A stretch of 13,353 bases of DNA. Source: Gammaproteobacteria bacterium (GTDB lineage Bacteria > Pseudomonadota > Gammaproteobacteria > SZUA-140). The translations under genes and the position numbers were made by a program. Under the pieces are notes generated by a model. It was not told where the DNA came from and made no database searches. It was given only the letters and a program-made list of their open reading frames with translations. This document shows positions 1 to 6,772 of the stretch, in pieces. Where the stretch lies: NCBI GenBank assembly GCA_003230195.1, contig QIHH01000115.1, positions 1 through 13,353 on the forward strand. The letters run 5' to 3'. Within the stretch, counting starts at the first letter, position 1, and every line of letters starts with the position of its first letter.

Positions 1-536
1 TCAATCTTGGTGGTGGTCACCTGATAACAAGGCAAGGTTATGATGTTGAGCGTTTGATTCGTGTATTAAAGGCATTTCGCCAACGCCATCCGTCATTAGA
101 GGTAGTACTAGAACCGAGTTCCGCGATTGCATGGGATACCGGTGTCTTAATCGCCACAGTACTCGACGTGATGGAGCGTGGCGGGATCAACATCGCACTG
201 CTAAACACCTCTGCCACTGCCCATATGCCAGACCTGCTGGAGATGCCTTATCGTGCAGCCGTGCGTGGTGCTGCACTGCCTGGTGACAAGGCATTCACCT
301 ACCAACTTGGTGGCATCACCTGCCTGGCGGGTGATGTGATGGGTGATTATTCGTTTGAGCAGCCACTAAAGATTGGTGATCAGCTGATCTTTGAAGATAT
401 GATCCACTACACCATGGTCAAGACCACCATGTTTAATGGTGTGAACCACCCAGCGATTGCGATTCAACATGAAGATGGCCGTGTAGCAGTGGTACGCCGT
501 TTTGATTATCACGATTACGAAAATCGCCTCTCATAG
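1..536 (+). CDS. nspC: Carboxynorspermidine/carboxyspermidine decarboxylase, C-terminal part (5' end outside window)
   Basis: This PLP-dependent enzyme removes CO2 from carboxyspermidine or carboxynorspermidine to give spermidine or norspermidine, in the cytoplasm. The reading frame is open from the first full codon (base 3), so the gene enters from the left and its N-terminal barrel, including the PLP lysine, is missing. What remains starts with a glycine-rich NLGGGH stretch (PLP-phosphate binding in this fold). It continues with EPSSAIAWDTG, the LNTSATAHMPDLLEMPYR block typical of the family, and GGITCLAGDVMGDY. The cysteine of the last block (bases 321-323) matches the active-site cysteine contributed across the dimer in fold-III decarboxylases. 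The frame ends in TAG 23 bases before the convergent speA stop codon. The usual partner, carboxynorspermidine dehydrogenase, would be expected just upstream, outside the window. Family assignment is firm; which of the two substrates is preferred cannot be read here. Confidence 0.93.
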   Translation, partial: NLGGGHLITRQGYDVERLIRVLKAFRQRHPSLEVVLEPSSAIAWDTGVLIATVLDVMERGGINIALLNTSATAHMPDLLEMPYRAAVRGAALPGDKAFTYQLGGITCLAGDVMGDYSFEQPLKIGDQLIFEDMIHYTMVKTTMFNGVNHPAIAIQHEDGRVAVVRRFDYHDYENRLS

Positions 537-537
537 C

Positions 538-576
538 GATAGACGTCTATCAACCGTTTTAATCAGGGTTAAACGG
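538..576. repeat. Inverted repeats between the convergent nspC and speA ends
   Basis: A perfect 14-base palindrome, GATAGACGTCTATC, lies at 538-551 just after the nspC stop codon. A second inverted repeat follows, with arms CCGTTT (554-559) and AAACGG (571-576), whose far arm lies inside the last codons of speA. Between convergent genes, such structures may end transcription from both sides. Neither is followed by a clear T-run, so a classic intrinsic terminator is not shown. Confidence 0.35.
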
Positions 577-2469
577 CATCGTCGGCGTATCCTCTTCAAG
601 ATAGGTATATCCCTTTAACCCCTCCTGATAGAAACGCAAAAAAGCATTGGCTTCACGTGCCGTCAGACGCCCTTCATTACGTGCCTTCTGCACCTGGCGC
701 CGCATACGATCGATCAATACGGTTTCATGAAACTGCACGTAACCGAGCACATCCGCCACTGACTCACCTTTGACCACCTGCTCCAGTTCGTACTTGTCAC
801 CATCCATCCGAATATGAACTGCATGGGTATCACCGAAGAGATTATGCAGGTCACCCAGAATTTCCTGGTAAGCACCGGTCAAAAACATCCCGAGCAGATA
901 ACGCTCACCCTGTTTTTCAGCATGTAGTGGCAACGTCTTTGAATGACCACTCTCTAATGGAAAATTAAGCAGGGTACCATCAGAATCACAGGTCACATCA
1001 ACCAGTATGCCATCCTGCGTGGGCGTTTCATCCAGGCGGTGAATGGGCATCACAGGGAAGACCTGTTTAATCGCCCATGCATCTGGCAGTGATTGAAAGA
1101 CTGAAAAATTACAGAAGTAACGATCTGCCGCCTGCATCTTTAACTCAGGCATCAACTGTTCAATCTCATTCTCATTGAGACGCTGCATAATGATATTTAC
1201 CAGATGCCAGTAGATGTCATCCATCAGCGCGCGATCTGCTAACGTCGCATGGCCCAGGCTAAACAGTTTATTCATATCTTCACGCAGTGAAATAGCAATA
1301 TGTAACGCTTCACGCGGCGACATCTCATCCCGCTCATTAAGCGTATCCCACAACTGGCGAAGTTGTAACGGGCTATGCTCGGCTGGCGCTGGCGGCGGCT
1401 GATCACCGCTACGCTTTGTGATGCCTAACACGTCAACAATCAAGACTGAGTGGTGTGCCACCAGTGCTCGACCAGACTCTGAAATAATGTGCGGATGCGT
1501 CAAGTTTTCTTCATTACAGACCTGCTGCATCGTCCAGACAATTTCATTGGCGTACTCTTGCAGACTATAATTGACCGAGGTGATGTTGCCATCATAGTTC
1601 ACCCCAAGGCCGCCACCGACATCGATAAAATCGATCGGTGCGCCTAACCTGCGTGCCTCAACAAAGTAACGCGCCGCTTCCTGCATCGCATCTTTGATAC
1701 TGCTGATCTCGGGTACCTGACTACCAATGTGAAAATGCAGCAGATTTAAGCAGTCTAATCGACCTGCCTCTTTGAGTTTATTAATCGCATCCAGCAACTC
1801 CGATGGCGATAGCCCAAACTTCGACATATCACCACCCGAGCGATGCCATTTTCCCTGGCTGGTTGCAGCGAGACGACAACGCAGACCAATCAAAGGCTTT
1901 ACCTGCAGACGTTGCGCAGTGTTTAATACTAACTCAAGCTCATTCGGTTTTTCAATCACGATGAAGACGCGCTTACCCATCTTCAACCCCATCAATGCCA
2001 GCTCGATAAAATCTTGGTCTTTATAACCATTACAGATAATCAACCCTTCGACATCTTCCAGCATCGCCAGCGTCGCGTGTAATTCAGGTTTAGAGCCGGC
2101 TTCTAAGCCCCAGTTAAAGGCCGCGCCATACTCAACAATCTCCTCCACCACCTGGCGCTGCTGGTTCACTTTAATCGGGTAGACACCGTAATATTTTCCC
2201 TGATACGCAGCCTCTTCACGCGCAATCGTGAAACGCTTATGAATCTGCTTCATGCGCTGCTTAAGCAGATCAGAAAAACGTAGTAACAACGGTGGGTGTA
2301 GGTTCTGCGCCGCCAAATCGTCGCAAAGCTCCTTAAGGTCTACACTGCTGCCATTCGAGACCGCCTCAACATTACCGCGCTCGTTAACGTTAAAAAAACC
2401 ACCACCCCAACCCGCCACTTGGTAGAGCTTGGCGGCATCGCTCACCGACCATTTATTATCACTCATCAT
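559..2469 (-). CDS. speA: Biosynthetic arginine decarboxylase (arginine to agmatine)
   Basis: SpeA decarboxylates L-arginine to agmatine, the first step of the agmatine route to putrescine. The open frame can be read from 2508, but I prefer the tandem ATG at 2469/2466. Related proteins start near the following WSVSDAAKLYQVAGWGG segment, and this start gives a short overlap of about 11 bases with the speB stop. Numbered from this start (636 residues), the PLP lysine is in YPIKVNQ (about residue 100). HFHIGSQV (about 245) and DVGGGLGVNYDG (about 284) bind the cofactor, SESGRALVAHHS lies near 330, and the active-site cysteine is in VDVTCDSDG (about 494). Length and domain order (TIM barrel, helical insert, beta-sandwich) fit full-length SpeA. 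No catalytic element appears lost. It is the second gene of a speB-speA operon, which fits direct channelling of agmatine to the SpeB product upstream. Confidence 0.96.
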   Translation of the reverse strand: MMSDNKWSVSDAAKLYQVAGWGGGFFNVNERGNVEAVSNGSSVDLKELCDDLAAQNLHPPLLLRFSDLLKQRMKQIHKRFTIAREEAAYQGKYYGVYPIKVNQQRQVVEEIVEYGAAFNWGLEAGSKPELHATLAMLEDVEGLIICNGYKDQDFIELALMGLKMGKRVFIVIEKPNELELVLNTAQRLQVKPLIGLRCRLAATSQGKWHRSGGDMSKFGLSPSELLDAINKLKEAGRLDCLNLLHFHIGSQVPEISSIKDAMQEAARYFVEARRLGAPIDFIDVGGGLGVNYDGNITSVNYSLQEYANEIVWTMQQVCNEENLTHPHIISESGRALVAHHSVLIVDVLGITKRSGDQPPPAPAEHSPLQLRQLWDTLNERDEMSPREALHIAISLREDMNKLFSLGHATLADRALMDDIYWHLVNIIMQRLNENEIEQLMPELKMQAADRYFCNFSVFQSLPDAWAIKQVFPVMPIHRLDETPTQDGILVDVTCDSDGTLLNFPLESGHSKTLPLHAEKQGERYLLGMFLTGAYQEILGDLHNLFGDTHAVHIRMDGDKYELEQVVKGESVADVLGYVQFHETVLIDRMRRQVQKARNEGRLTAREANAFLRFYQEGLKGYTYLEEDTPTMPFNPD

Positions 2470-3400
2470 CCGCCCCAATCTGAGAACCTTGTGCTGGGCG
2501 CTGCGCAAATCCCTGAGACTTACCCCAGTAAGAGATGCACTTCTGCACTAACTTCGCCGCCATCATCTCGGATACTCGACTTGGCTCAGGCACAAGTTCC
2601 ACTATATCGATGTTGCGCAAATCAACCGCACGGTTAGTGGTCAGTGCCTGTAACAGATCAAGCCCCTGATGCCACGACAGGCCGCCCGGCTGTGGCGTAC
2701 CAACACCTGCAATCAATGCGGGGTCAAAACCGTCCATATCAATACTCAACCACACCGGGCCACTCAGGCAAGCCAGTTGCTCAAGCAACTGCTGCCATAC
2801 ACCGGGACGCTGTAGTGCACGATCAAACCACACCGTGATGCCATCATCAGATTCAATCTGCGCCGCCTCATTCGCATGCAGTGAACGGATGCCGACCTGA
2901 ATTAAACGGTAGCCTCGTGCTCGAATACGATGCATCGGACAGGCGTGGTTATAGATCGAACCTTGGTAACGGGGGCGCAGATCCGCATGGGCATCAACAT
3001 GCACTACCGTGCCACCTGCTGGTAACCGCGCAAACAGCATCTCGGGGGTGATTGAATGCTCACCGCCGAGTGCAATCAATAGCGCATCACTGGATAGTTG
3101 CTCAACCGTCTCAAACAGGCGGCGATGAAACACCTCCTCGGACTCATTCGCCACCGCTTCAACCGCTGGCAGCACCGCCAGCTTCATCTGCTGCAGTGGG
3201 CACCAGGCCATATCCTCTTCAAAAAACTCCAGCTGTTCACTCGCCGCTAAAATCGCCTCGGGGCCATTGGCAGTACCCGCTTTATAGGTAACGGTCTGTT
3301 CATGTGGCACCGGCAGGATCAGCACATCGGCCTCAGCAGGCGCGGCATTGGGCAGGGAGAGAAATTGCATCGCTCTTTTCATAGGGGCGGATTTTGCCAT
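2459..3400 (-). CDS. speB: Agmatinase family ureohydrolase (agmatine to putrescine + urea)
   Basis: This is a ureohydrolase of the arginase/agmatinase family. The neighbouring speA makes agmatinase the likely activity, giving putrescine and urea. All manganese-binding motifs are visible: GGEHS (His115), VDAHADL (Asp136, His138, Asp140) and SIDMDGFDP (Asp221, Asp223), plus the late ELVPEPS segment. The first motif reads GGEHS rather than the GGDHS of many arginases; both forms occur in the family. The start is uncertain. ATG at 3400 has no clear ribosome binding site, and family proteins commonly begin close to the MQFLSLP at residue 11 (ATG 3370), which has only an AAGAG-like stretch close in front. 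The stop codon TGA overlaps the speA start region, consistent with translational coupling. Without a test, guanidinobutyrase or a related activity cannot be excluded. Confidence 0.9.
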   Translation of the reverse strand: MAKSAPMKRAMQFLSLPNAAPAEADVLILPVPHEQTVTYKAGTANGPEAILAASEQLEFFEEDMAWCPLQQMKLAVLPAVEAVANESEEVFHRRLFETVEQLSSDALLIALGGEHSITPEMLFARLPAGGTVVHVDAHADLRPRYQGSIYNHACPMHRIRARGYRLIQVGIRSLHANEAAQIESDDGITVWFDRALQRPGVWQQLLEQLACLSGPVWLSIDMDGFDPALIAGVGTPQPGGLSWHQGLDLLQALTTNRAVDLRNIDIVELVPEPSRVSEMMAAKLVQKCISYWGKSQGFAQRPAQGSQIGADDE

Positions 3401-3514
3401 TATTTTACTGTTTTGGCACTAAAAGCAAATAGACTCAAGCCTCCCGGATAACAAAATGCAGGCTCCATCTCTTTTTTACCTAATCCTCCCTTCCTCTACG
3501 TTGTTCCCATTGAT

Positions 3515-4246
3515 TCATCGGTTTTGAAACTCAGCATGTGTGAACACCATTCGTCCTTCCTTTGACCTGTTGTGAGACTGACGGCAATTGACTTCCGCTT
3601 TATCAAGGTATAGAAACCATGTTTGCTGGGACATAGGTGCTGTTGATTTGAATGCTGAAGGATCCAGTATAGCGTGGTTAATACCGGACTGGCTGTCTCG
3701 ACATGATTGGTAGGTAAGCAACGTTACATCTGCCTTCCTCGCGTTCAAGGCGAGTTCATGAGTCGATGCATAATCATTCGATAGCCAATGTGCCTCATCA
3801 CGATTTAGATTGGGTTCCATCAGGTTTAGACCATTGTCAGCACTGAATGCAATGGTGAATGCCGTTAATGTCTCTTCGTTCTCAGGAAAGGGGGTGGCAG
3901 GGGAGTTAAGAAAAAATTGCAGGCGATGATAGGTGTATTCGGCAAGTGCTGTGCGAATATTGTGCGAGCAATAAAACACCCCTGTTTTTTCCCTGGGGCG
4001 TCGAAATCGTGACCCATACTTTTTAGGTGGCTTGTAACGAAATGGCGTTTTGAGCAGATAGTGAAGATCCTCACTACCTGGCAAGTATCTGGGTTTGCTC
4101 TCTTCAAGAATCGCTTCAAGCAGATCATGCTCATCGATGTTATCGACCAGCTTGCGTGATGATGAGGTGTGCTGATTCTCGACAACTCGCCACGCAGTGC
4201 CTGAAACCGGACGAACTTCAGATGCGAGCGCGGTTGGCGTCCACAT
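3515..4246 (-). CDS. RES-domain toxin, probable NAD+-degrading enzyme of a type II toxin-antitoxin pair
   Basis: The 243-residue protein matches the RES family, whose studied members act in the cytoplasm by breaking down NAD+. Seen here, counted from ATG 4246: an N-terminal extension with TAWRVVENQ (about 17-25), then YGSRFRRP (Arg about 80), GVFYCSHNIRTALAEYTYHRL with the family glutamate (about 103), and LLTYQSCRDSQ with the family serine (about 181), followed by ILDPSAF. Arg, Glu and Ser are the residues the family is named for. A longer reading from TTG at 4252 exists, but ATG 4246 is the better start. It overlaps the antitoxin gene by 29 bases, so the two are almost certainly co-transcribed and coupled, antitoxin first. 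The region between residues 25 and 75 is longer than in compact RES toxins. The family call is strong; the NAD+ phosphorylase reaction is inferred from relatives. Confidence 0.88.
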   Translation of the reverse strand: MWTPTALASEVRPVSGTAWRVVENQHTSSSRKLVDNIDEHDLLEAILEESKPRYLPGSEDLHYLLKTPFRYKPPKKYGSRFRRPREKTGVFYCSHNIRTALAEYTYHRLQFFLNSPATPFPENEETLTAFTIAFSADNGLNLMEPNLNRDEAHWLSNDYASTHELALNARKADVTLLTYQSCRDSQSGINHAILDPSAFKSTAPMSQQTWFLYLDKAEVNCRQSHNRSKEGRMVFTHAEFQNR

Positions 4247-4595
4247 AATCAACTGTCTCTACCAGACCAGTAACTGACTTAATGTATTCTCGTGGCGTGG
4301 CGGCTAGCTCGTTATTGTAAGATGACATCCAGCAACGCAGAGAGTTCTGATCACCCGCGACAATAGCGTCCAGACTTCGATATAAGCGAACGACAAGCGC
4401 ACTAAGCTCCCATTCTTTAGAGTTGTCTGATAGCGTGCGATTACCACTCTGCATTCGAGAAATAGAGGATGGACTTGTGCCGATTGTCTGAGCTAAATCA
4501 GCATCGGTCATGCCGATTAACTCCGCGGCCCTGAGCAATGCGCTGGTGAGCACTGTTTCTCTATCGGGCCTGGCATCTCGCTGTGACTCACTCAT
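4218..4595 (-). CDS. Xre/MbcA/ParS-type antitoxin with HTH and toxin-binding domain
   Basis: A 125-residue protein starting at ATG 4595, chosen because GAGGTGG sits three bases upstream. The longer frame back to 4712 runs through the promoter and is not used. Residues about 16-52 form a helix-turn-helix (ELIGMTDADLAQTIGTSPSSISRMQSG reads as the Xre-like core, with SPSSISRM as recognition helix). Residues about 62-125 fit the MbcA/ParS/Xre C-terminal toxin-binding domain: LVVRLYRSLDAIV, then RCWMSSYNNELAATP and a final GLVETVDYVDANRARI. In such antitoxins the C-terminus inserts into the RES toxin active site while the HTH binds the operon promoter. The gene precedes and overlaps the RES gene, the usual order. 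Two palindromes around its promoter (4614-4629 and 4657-4670) are likely its own binding sites. Confidence 0.87.
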   Translation of the reverse strand: MSESQRDARPDRETVLTSALLRAAELIGMTDADLAQTIGTSPSSISRMQSGNRTLSDNSKEWELSALVVRLYRSLDAIVAGDQNSLRCWMSSYNNELAATPREYIKSVTGLVETVDYVDANRARI

Positions 4596-4613
4596 AAACC
4601 ACCTCAATCGGTC

Positions 4614-4629
4614 AATTTCATATGAAATT
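4614..4629. promoter_or_regulatory. Operator-like palindrome 1 overlapping -10 and start site
   Basis: AATTTCATATGAAATT is a perfect 16-base palindrome. It covers the last three bases of the -10 box and the expected transcription start of the antitoxin-toxin operon, so a protein bound here would block RNA polymerase. The HTH antitoxin is the obvious candidate. Confidence 0.6.
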
Positions 4630-4655
4630 ATATAAAGATATCGACTCATATGCAA
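4627..4655 (-). promoter_or_regulatory. Sigma-70-type promoter of the RES-Xre operon
   Basis: On the - strand, TTGCAT (4655-4650) and a consensus TATAAT (4632-4627) are 17 bases apart, the optimal spacing. Transcription would start near 4620, about 25 bases before the antitoxin ATG at 4595, leaving room for GAGGTGG. The -35 element is only a half match, but the -10 is perfect. Both elements lie between two palindromes, which fits a repressible promoter. Confidence 0.65.
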
Positions 4656-4656
4656 T

Positions 4657-4670
4657 ATTTCATTAGAAAT
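4657..4670. promoter_or_regulatory. Operator-like palindrome 2 just upstream of the -35 box
   Basis: ATTTCATTAGAAAT has arms ATTTC and GAAAT and differs from the core of palindrome 1 (ATTTCATATGAAAT, 4615-4628) at only two central bases. The two centres are 42 bases apart, about four helical turns, which would place bound dimers on the same face of the DNA. A second copy at this spacing is unlikely by chance, supporting cooperative repression. Confidence 0.55.
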
Positions 4671-4689
4671 GATAAAAAAGCATTTTTTA

Positions 4690-4726
4690 GACTGGATTCC
4701 GTTTAAAAGCACAAAGGAATGACGGT
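4690..4726. repeat. Degenerate palindromic element of the CTGGATTCC...GGAATGACGG type
   Basis: The stretch begins GACTGGATTCCG and ends GGAATGACGG, with imperfect complementary arms (ATTCC/GGAAT) around about 15 AT-rich bases. The two ends look like the dispersed short palindromic repeats found between genes in many proteobacteria, here with a decayed central stem. It lies between the lipoprotein gene and the toxin-antitoxin promoter and could mark a past insertion border. The match to that repeat type is from memory of its ends, not from a comparison. Confidence 0.4.
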
Positions 4727-4841
4727 GTGGACGCTATATTTTTCTGCGGAAAAGGCGGTAATTGTATCGCTACTTCACTACGGAATCACCTGTCGAGAAA
4801 TACAGGGCAGTACACAGCGGGATTCAACCGCCTATTTAAAG

Positions 4842-5183
4842 CTAATCAAATTCGCCAGCGAAATAACGTTCCATCGTCTTGCACTGCCAATCGGCTTGTC
4901 CCTCGTTGTCGGCCATCGACTTAATCAGCGCAAAGCGTTTAATCCGGTCGGCTGTTATTATGTTGACATAATCCGATTCGAAAAAAATGGGCATTTCACT
5001 CTCAATTGTATCAGCCAGCTTCCCCTCTTTAACGTCAAGGGCCATTGCCTGAGGCGCGATCTCTGAATAGATTTGGCAAAGCTGGTCATACGATGAAACG
5101 GGCGAGGTACTACACGCACTAAGCAGCGAGGCCAATATTATGAGCCAGACAGTCGCCAGTCTCTTTTTAGTCACAACGTTCAT
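4842..5183 (-). CDS. Small predicted outer-membrane lipoprotein, unknown function
   Basis: I do not recognise the family. The N-terminus is a lipoprotein signal: a basic start (TKKR), a hydrophobic stretch (LATVWLIILASLL) and the lipobox LSAC, with serine after the cysteine, which usually directs export to the outer membrane. The mature part is about 90 residues, acidic to neutral, with two further cysteines (in DQLCQIYS and WQCKTM) that could form a disulfide in the periplasm. Two starts are possible. ATG 5192 directly follows TTAGAG with no spacing. ATG 5183 lies nine bases after the same TTAGAG, so I chose 5183. A promoter candidate lies just upstream, so it is probably transcribed on its own and not with the frame before it. 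Confidence 0.7.
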   Translation of the reverse strand: MNVVTKKRLATVWLIILASLLSACSTSPVSSYDQLCQIYSEIAPQAMALDVKEGKLADTIESEMPIFFESDYVNIITADRIKRFALIKSMADNEGQADWQCKTMERYFAGEFD

Positions 5184-5213
5184 CAAGTGCATCTCTAAGT
5201 TAGTAAATTGAAA

Positions 5214-5242
5214 ATAATAACACCCACTTTAATATTAACCAA
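5214..5242 (-). promoter_or_regulatory. Promoter candidate for the lipoprotein gene
   Basis: On the - strand, TTGGTT (5242-5237) and TATTAT (5219-5214) are separated by 17 bases. The start would fall near 5207, some 24 bases before ATG 5183. The -10 matches five of six consensus bases, the -35 three of six. The AT-richness of the region makes chance matches fairly likely. Confidence 0.4.
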
Positions 5243-5819
5243 TTAACTCAGAATCATTTTTTTCGCTCTTCATGTACCAACCAGCCTTTTGTTGGTACCT
5301 GCTTCCGAAATGGGTCAACAAGAAAGAATGACGTGACATAAACCGCCTCATACTCCCCCCATTTTTAACTTTCCCTATTTCCTCGATATGCCATATTTCA
5401 TCGCCTACACGAGCTAAAACACGCTGATTTGTTTGGCCCAGATTCAAACCTGTTGTACCAATAGTGAATAACAAGCCCGCCCCACCACTGGCTAAACCGG
5501 CTGCAACACCCAGCGCTGCTGTCAAAATAGGATAACTGGAACCACCCAGCAATGCGGAATTGAGTTGATAAGTAATATTTCCCTCTTCACCAGGCCCAAG
5601 GGTTTTTACTTTACGAATAGACTGCCGATTATTGAGTTGTAAAAGCGAAGAAACCCCATTTTTTGGTTTTACAGCCCAATTTCCATTCGCTATCCTCACT
5701 GGATCAGCGAGAGCCTAGGGCGTAGATTTGCTCTGAATTTGAGCAATCACCGTTTTTGTTATTTACCTATCGAAAGACTTCTGCAGCTCAGGTAACTGAG
5801 CCATAATTCCTGCTACCAT
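5235..5819 (-). pseudogene. Unrecognised gene interrupted by two in-frame stop codons
   Basis: The longest uninterrupted part (5699-5235, 154 codons from a GTG) has no ribosome binding site before it. Reading the same frame back uncovers a better start, ATG 5819, preceded by GGGTGGTG and a TATAAT at 5845-5840. From there the frame gives MVAGIMAQLPELQKSFDR, then TAA (5765-5763), ITKTVIAQIQSKSTP, then TAG (5717-5715), ALADPVRIANGNWAV and the rest. Each stop is a single C-to-T change away from a glutamine codon (CAA, CAG). The intact product would have been about 194 residues. Its centre carries a glycine/alanine-rich hydrophobic stretch (ILTAALGVAAGLASGGAGLLFTIGTTG) able to span a membrane, followed by the soluble segment QRVLARVGDEIWHIEEIGKV and a basic C-terminal part. 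I do not recognise the family. Alternatives are a shorter real gene with a non-standard start, or sequencing error. Confidence 0.55.
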
Positions 5820-5839
5820 TAAATATCACCACCCACTAA

Positions 5840-5845
5840 ATTATA
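5840..5845 (-). promoter_or_regulatory. Consensus -10 element before the interrupted frame
   Basis: A perfect TATAAT on the - strand lies 20 bases before ATG 5819. No good -35 hexamer sits at 16-18 bases further upstream (the bases there are CTCAGT/TCTCAG/CTCTCA), so promoter activity is uncertain. It is of interest mainly because it supports 5819 as the original start of the broken gene. Confidence 0.3.
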
Positions 5846-5922
5846 CACAAATCAATCATAAACTGAGAGATAGTTAGCATTTTACTCTAATCTCGGTAAC
5901 ATACATATTACCATTTAAAAAA

Positions 5923-6702
5923 CTACTTTATAGGCAAGCTCATCAGATAAGCAAGCAGATCTACCTGCCCTACAAGCGGAACCACGCCGAGCATAGCAGG
6001 CATATTCATACGCGGCCGTCCTTCTACATCATACTTGTTAGTATAAAACTTGCCTGGATGGCCAAAACGAATTTTGTGCATCGCTTTCCATGGGTTTTGA
6101 TTGGCGACATCACCAAGATAACGTTTTTGGCCTCTTTTTTTCGACAGATTACGTCCCTTGCCTGAACTGCCATGGCAAAGCGTGCATTGTTCCTGATACG
6201 TCAACCGCCCTTTGCTGGCTTCACCAGCAACCTTTTTTGTCCTCGGGTTAATAACGGCTCGCATATTGATTAGTCCCTGACCCACAAAGGCTGCAACCTT
6301 CATCAACTGTTCAGCTGTCAAGACGCGATCAAAACCATGATTATCATTGCGCAGTACCGTCACTATCTTGTCAACCGAAGCACCTCGGTAGGCAGAAATT
6401 CCCTTTGTGCCGGTGTAATGTTCCCCTTTTCCATATCGCCCCATTGCACCCTCATAATCCCAGCCATGGCACTCTTTACAACGCCAAGTTGCCGCACCTC
6501 TTTTTTTACCTTTATAGTCGTTATACCCCGGATGAGTGCTATTGGGGGCCTCTTTACCCAGCTCTAGCGCCCAGTTATCGTAGAGTCGCCCACCTTCAGC
6601 AAGCGCATAGCTATCATAACTTTCAGCCATGAGTGATGAGCTAAATAGTAGCGCCAACAGCAAATACAGACATTTTAGTGCCGATTTCGTCATCCCAAAC
6701 AT
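5923..6702 (-). CDS. Periplasmic diheme c-type cytochrome
   Basis: A 259-residue electron carrier with two covalent haem sites: CKECH (Cys75, Cys78, His79) and CTLCH (Cys173, Cys176, His177). Residues 1-26 are a Sec signal peptide (KSALKCLYLLLALLFSSSLMA, cleavage before ES), placing it in the periplasm. Each haem motif sits in its own cytochrome-c-like domain. The C-terminal domain offers MNMPAM (Met232, 234, 237) as likely axial ligand; the ligand in the first domain is not obvious. The N-terminal half contains a GGRLYDNW segment and THPGYNDYKG before CKECHGWDYEG, a pattern I associate with a bacterial diheme cytochrome family of uncertain partner. Start ATG 6702 is supported by GGAG seven bases upstream. 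No oxidoreductase, oxidase or cytochrome-maturation gene lies beside it, so its electron donor and acceptor are unknown. Confidence 0.88.
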   Translation of the reverse strand: MFGMTKSALKCLYLLLALLFSSSLMAESYDSYALAEGGRLYDNWALELGKEAPNSTHPGYNDYKGKKRGAATWRCKECHGWDYEGAMGRYGKGEHYTGTKGISAYRGASVDKIVTVLRNDNHGFDRVLTAEQLMKVAAFVGQGLINMRAVINPRTKKVAGEASKGRLTYQEQCTLCHGSSGKGRNLSKKRGQKRYLGDVANQNPWKAMHKIRFGHPGKFYTNKYDVEGRPRMNMPAMLGVVPLVGQVDLLAYLMSLPIK

Positions 6703-6749
6703 CAGAAGACTCCAGTAACGGTTGTTTTAATTTTAAAAATTCCCACGCT

Positions 6750-6772
6750 GGAACCACAGGTTAGTTGGTTCC
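6750..6772. repeat. Inverted repeat upstream of the cytochrome gene
   Basis: Six-base arms GGAACC (6750-6755) and GGTTCC (6767-6772) surround 11 bases. The site lies 48-70 bases before the cytochrome start codon, where an activator or repressor could act. No matching copy was found elsewhere in the window, and no clear promoter could be aligned with it, so the role is open. Confidence 0.25.

Noticed and set aside
4596..4712. N-terminal extension of the antitoxin to 4712
   Set aside because: It would be translated through the TATAAT/-35 promoter and both palindromes; ATG 4595 has a good GAGGTGG site.
4751..4833. Distant arms AGGCGGT and ACCGCCT downstream of the lipoprotein gene
   Set aside because: Seven-base arms about 70 bases apart are expected by chance and do not make a compact hairpin.
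4719..5066. 115-codon + strand frame
   Set aside because: It lies opposite the lipoprotein gene, which has a clear signal sequence and lipobox; no start signal supports it.
5786..5801. Hairpin GCTCAG-gtaa-CTGAGC as a terminator
   Set aside because: The stem is perfect, but no T-run follows on either strand, and it lies in the 5' part of the interrupted frame.
5895..5912. GGTAA/TTACC inverted repeat as terminator of the cytochrome gene
   Set aside because: The arms are only five bases and AT-rich, and no T-run follows on the - strand.
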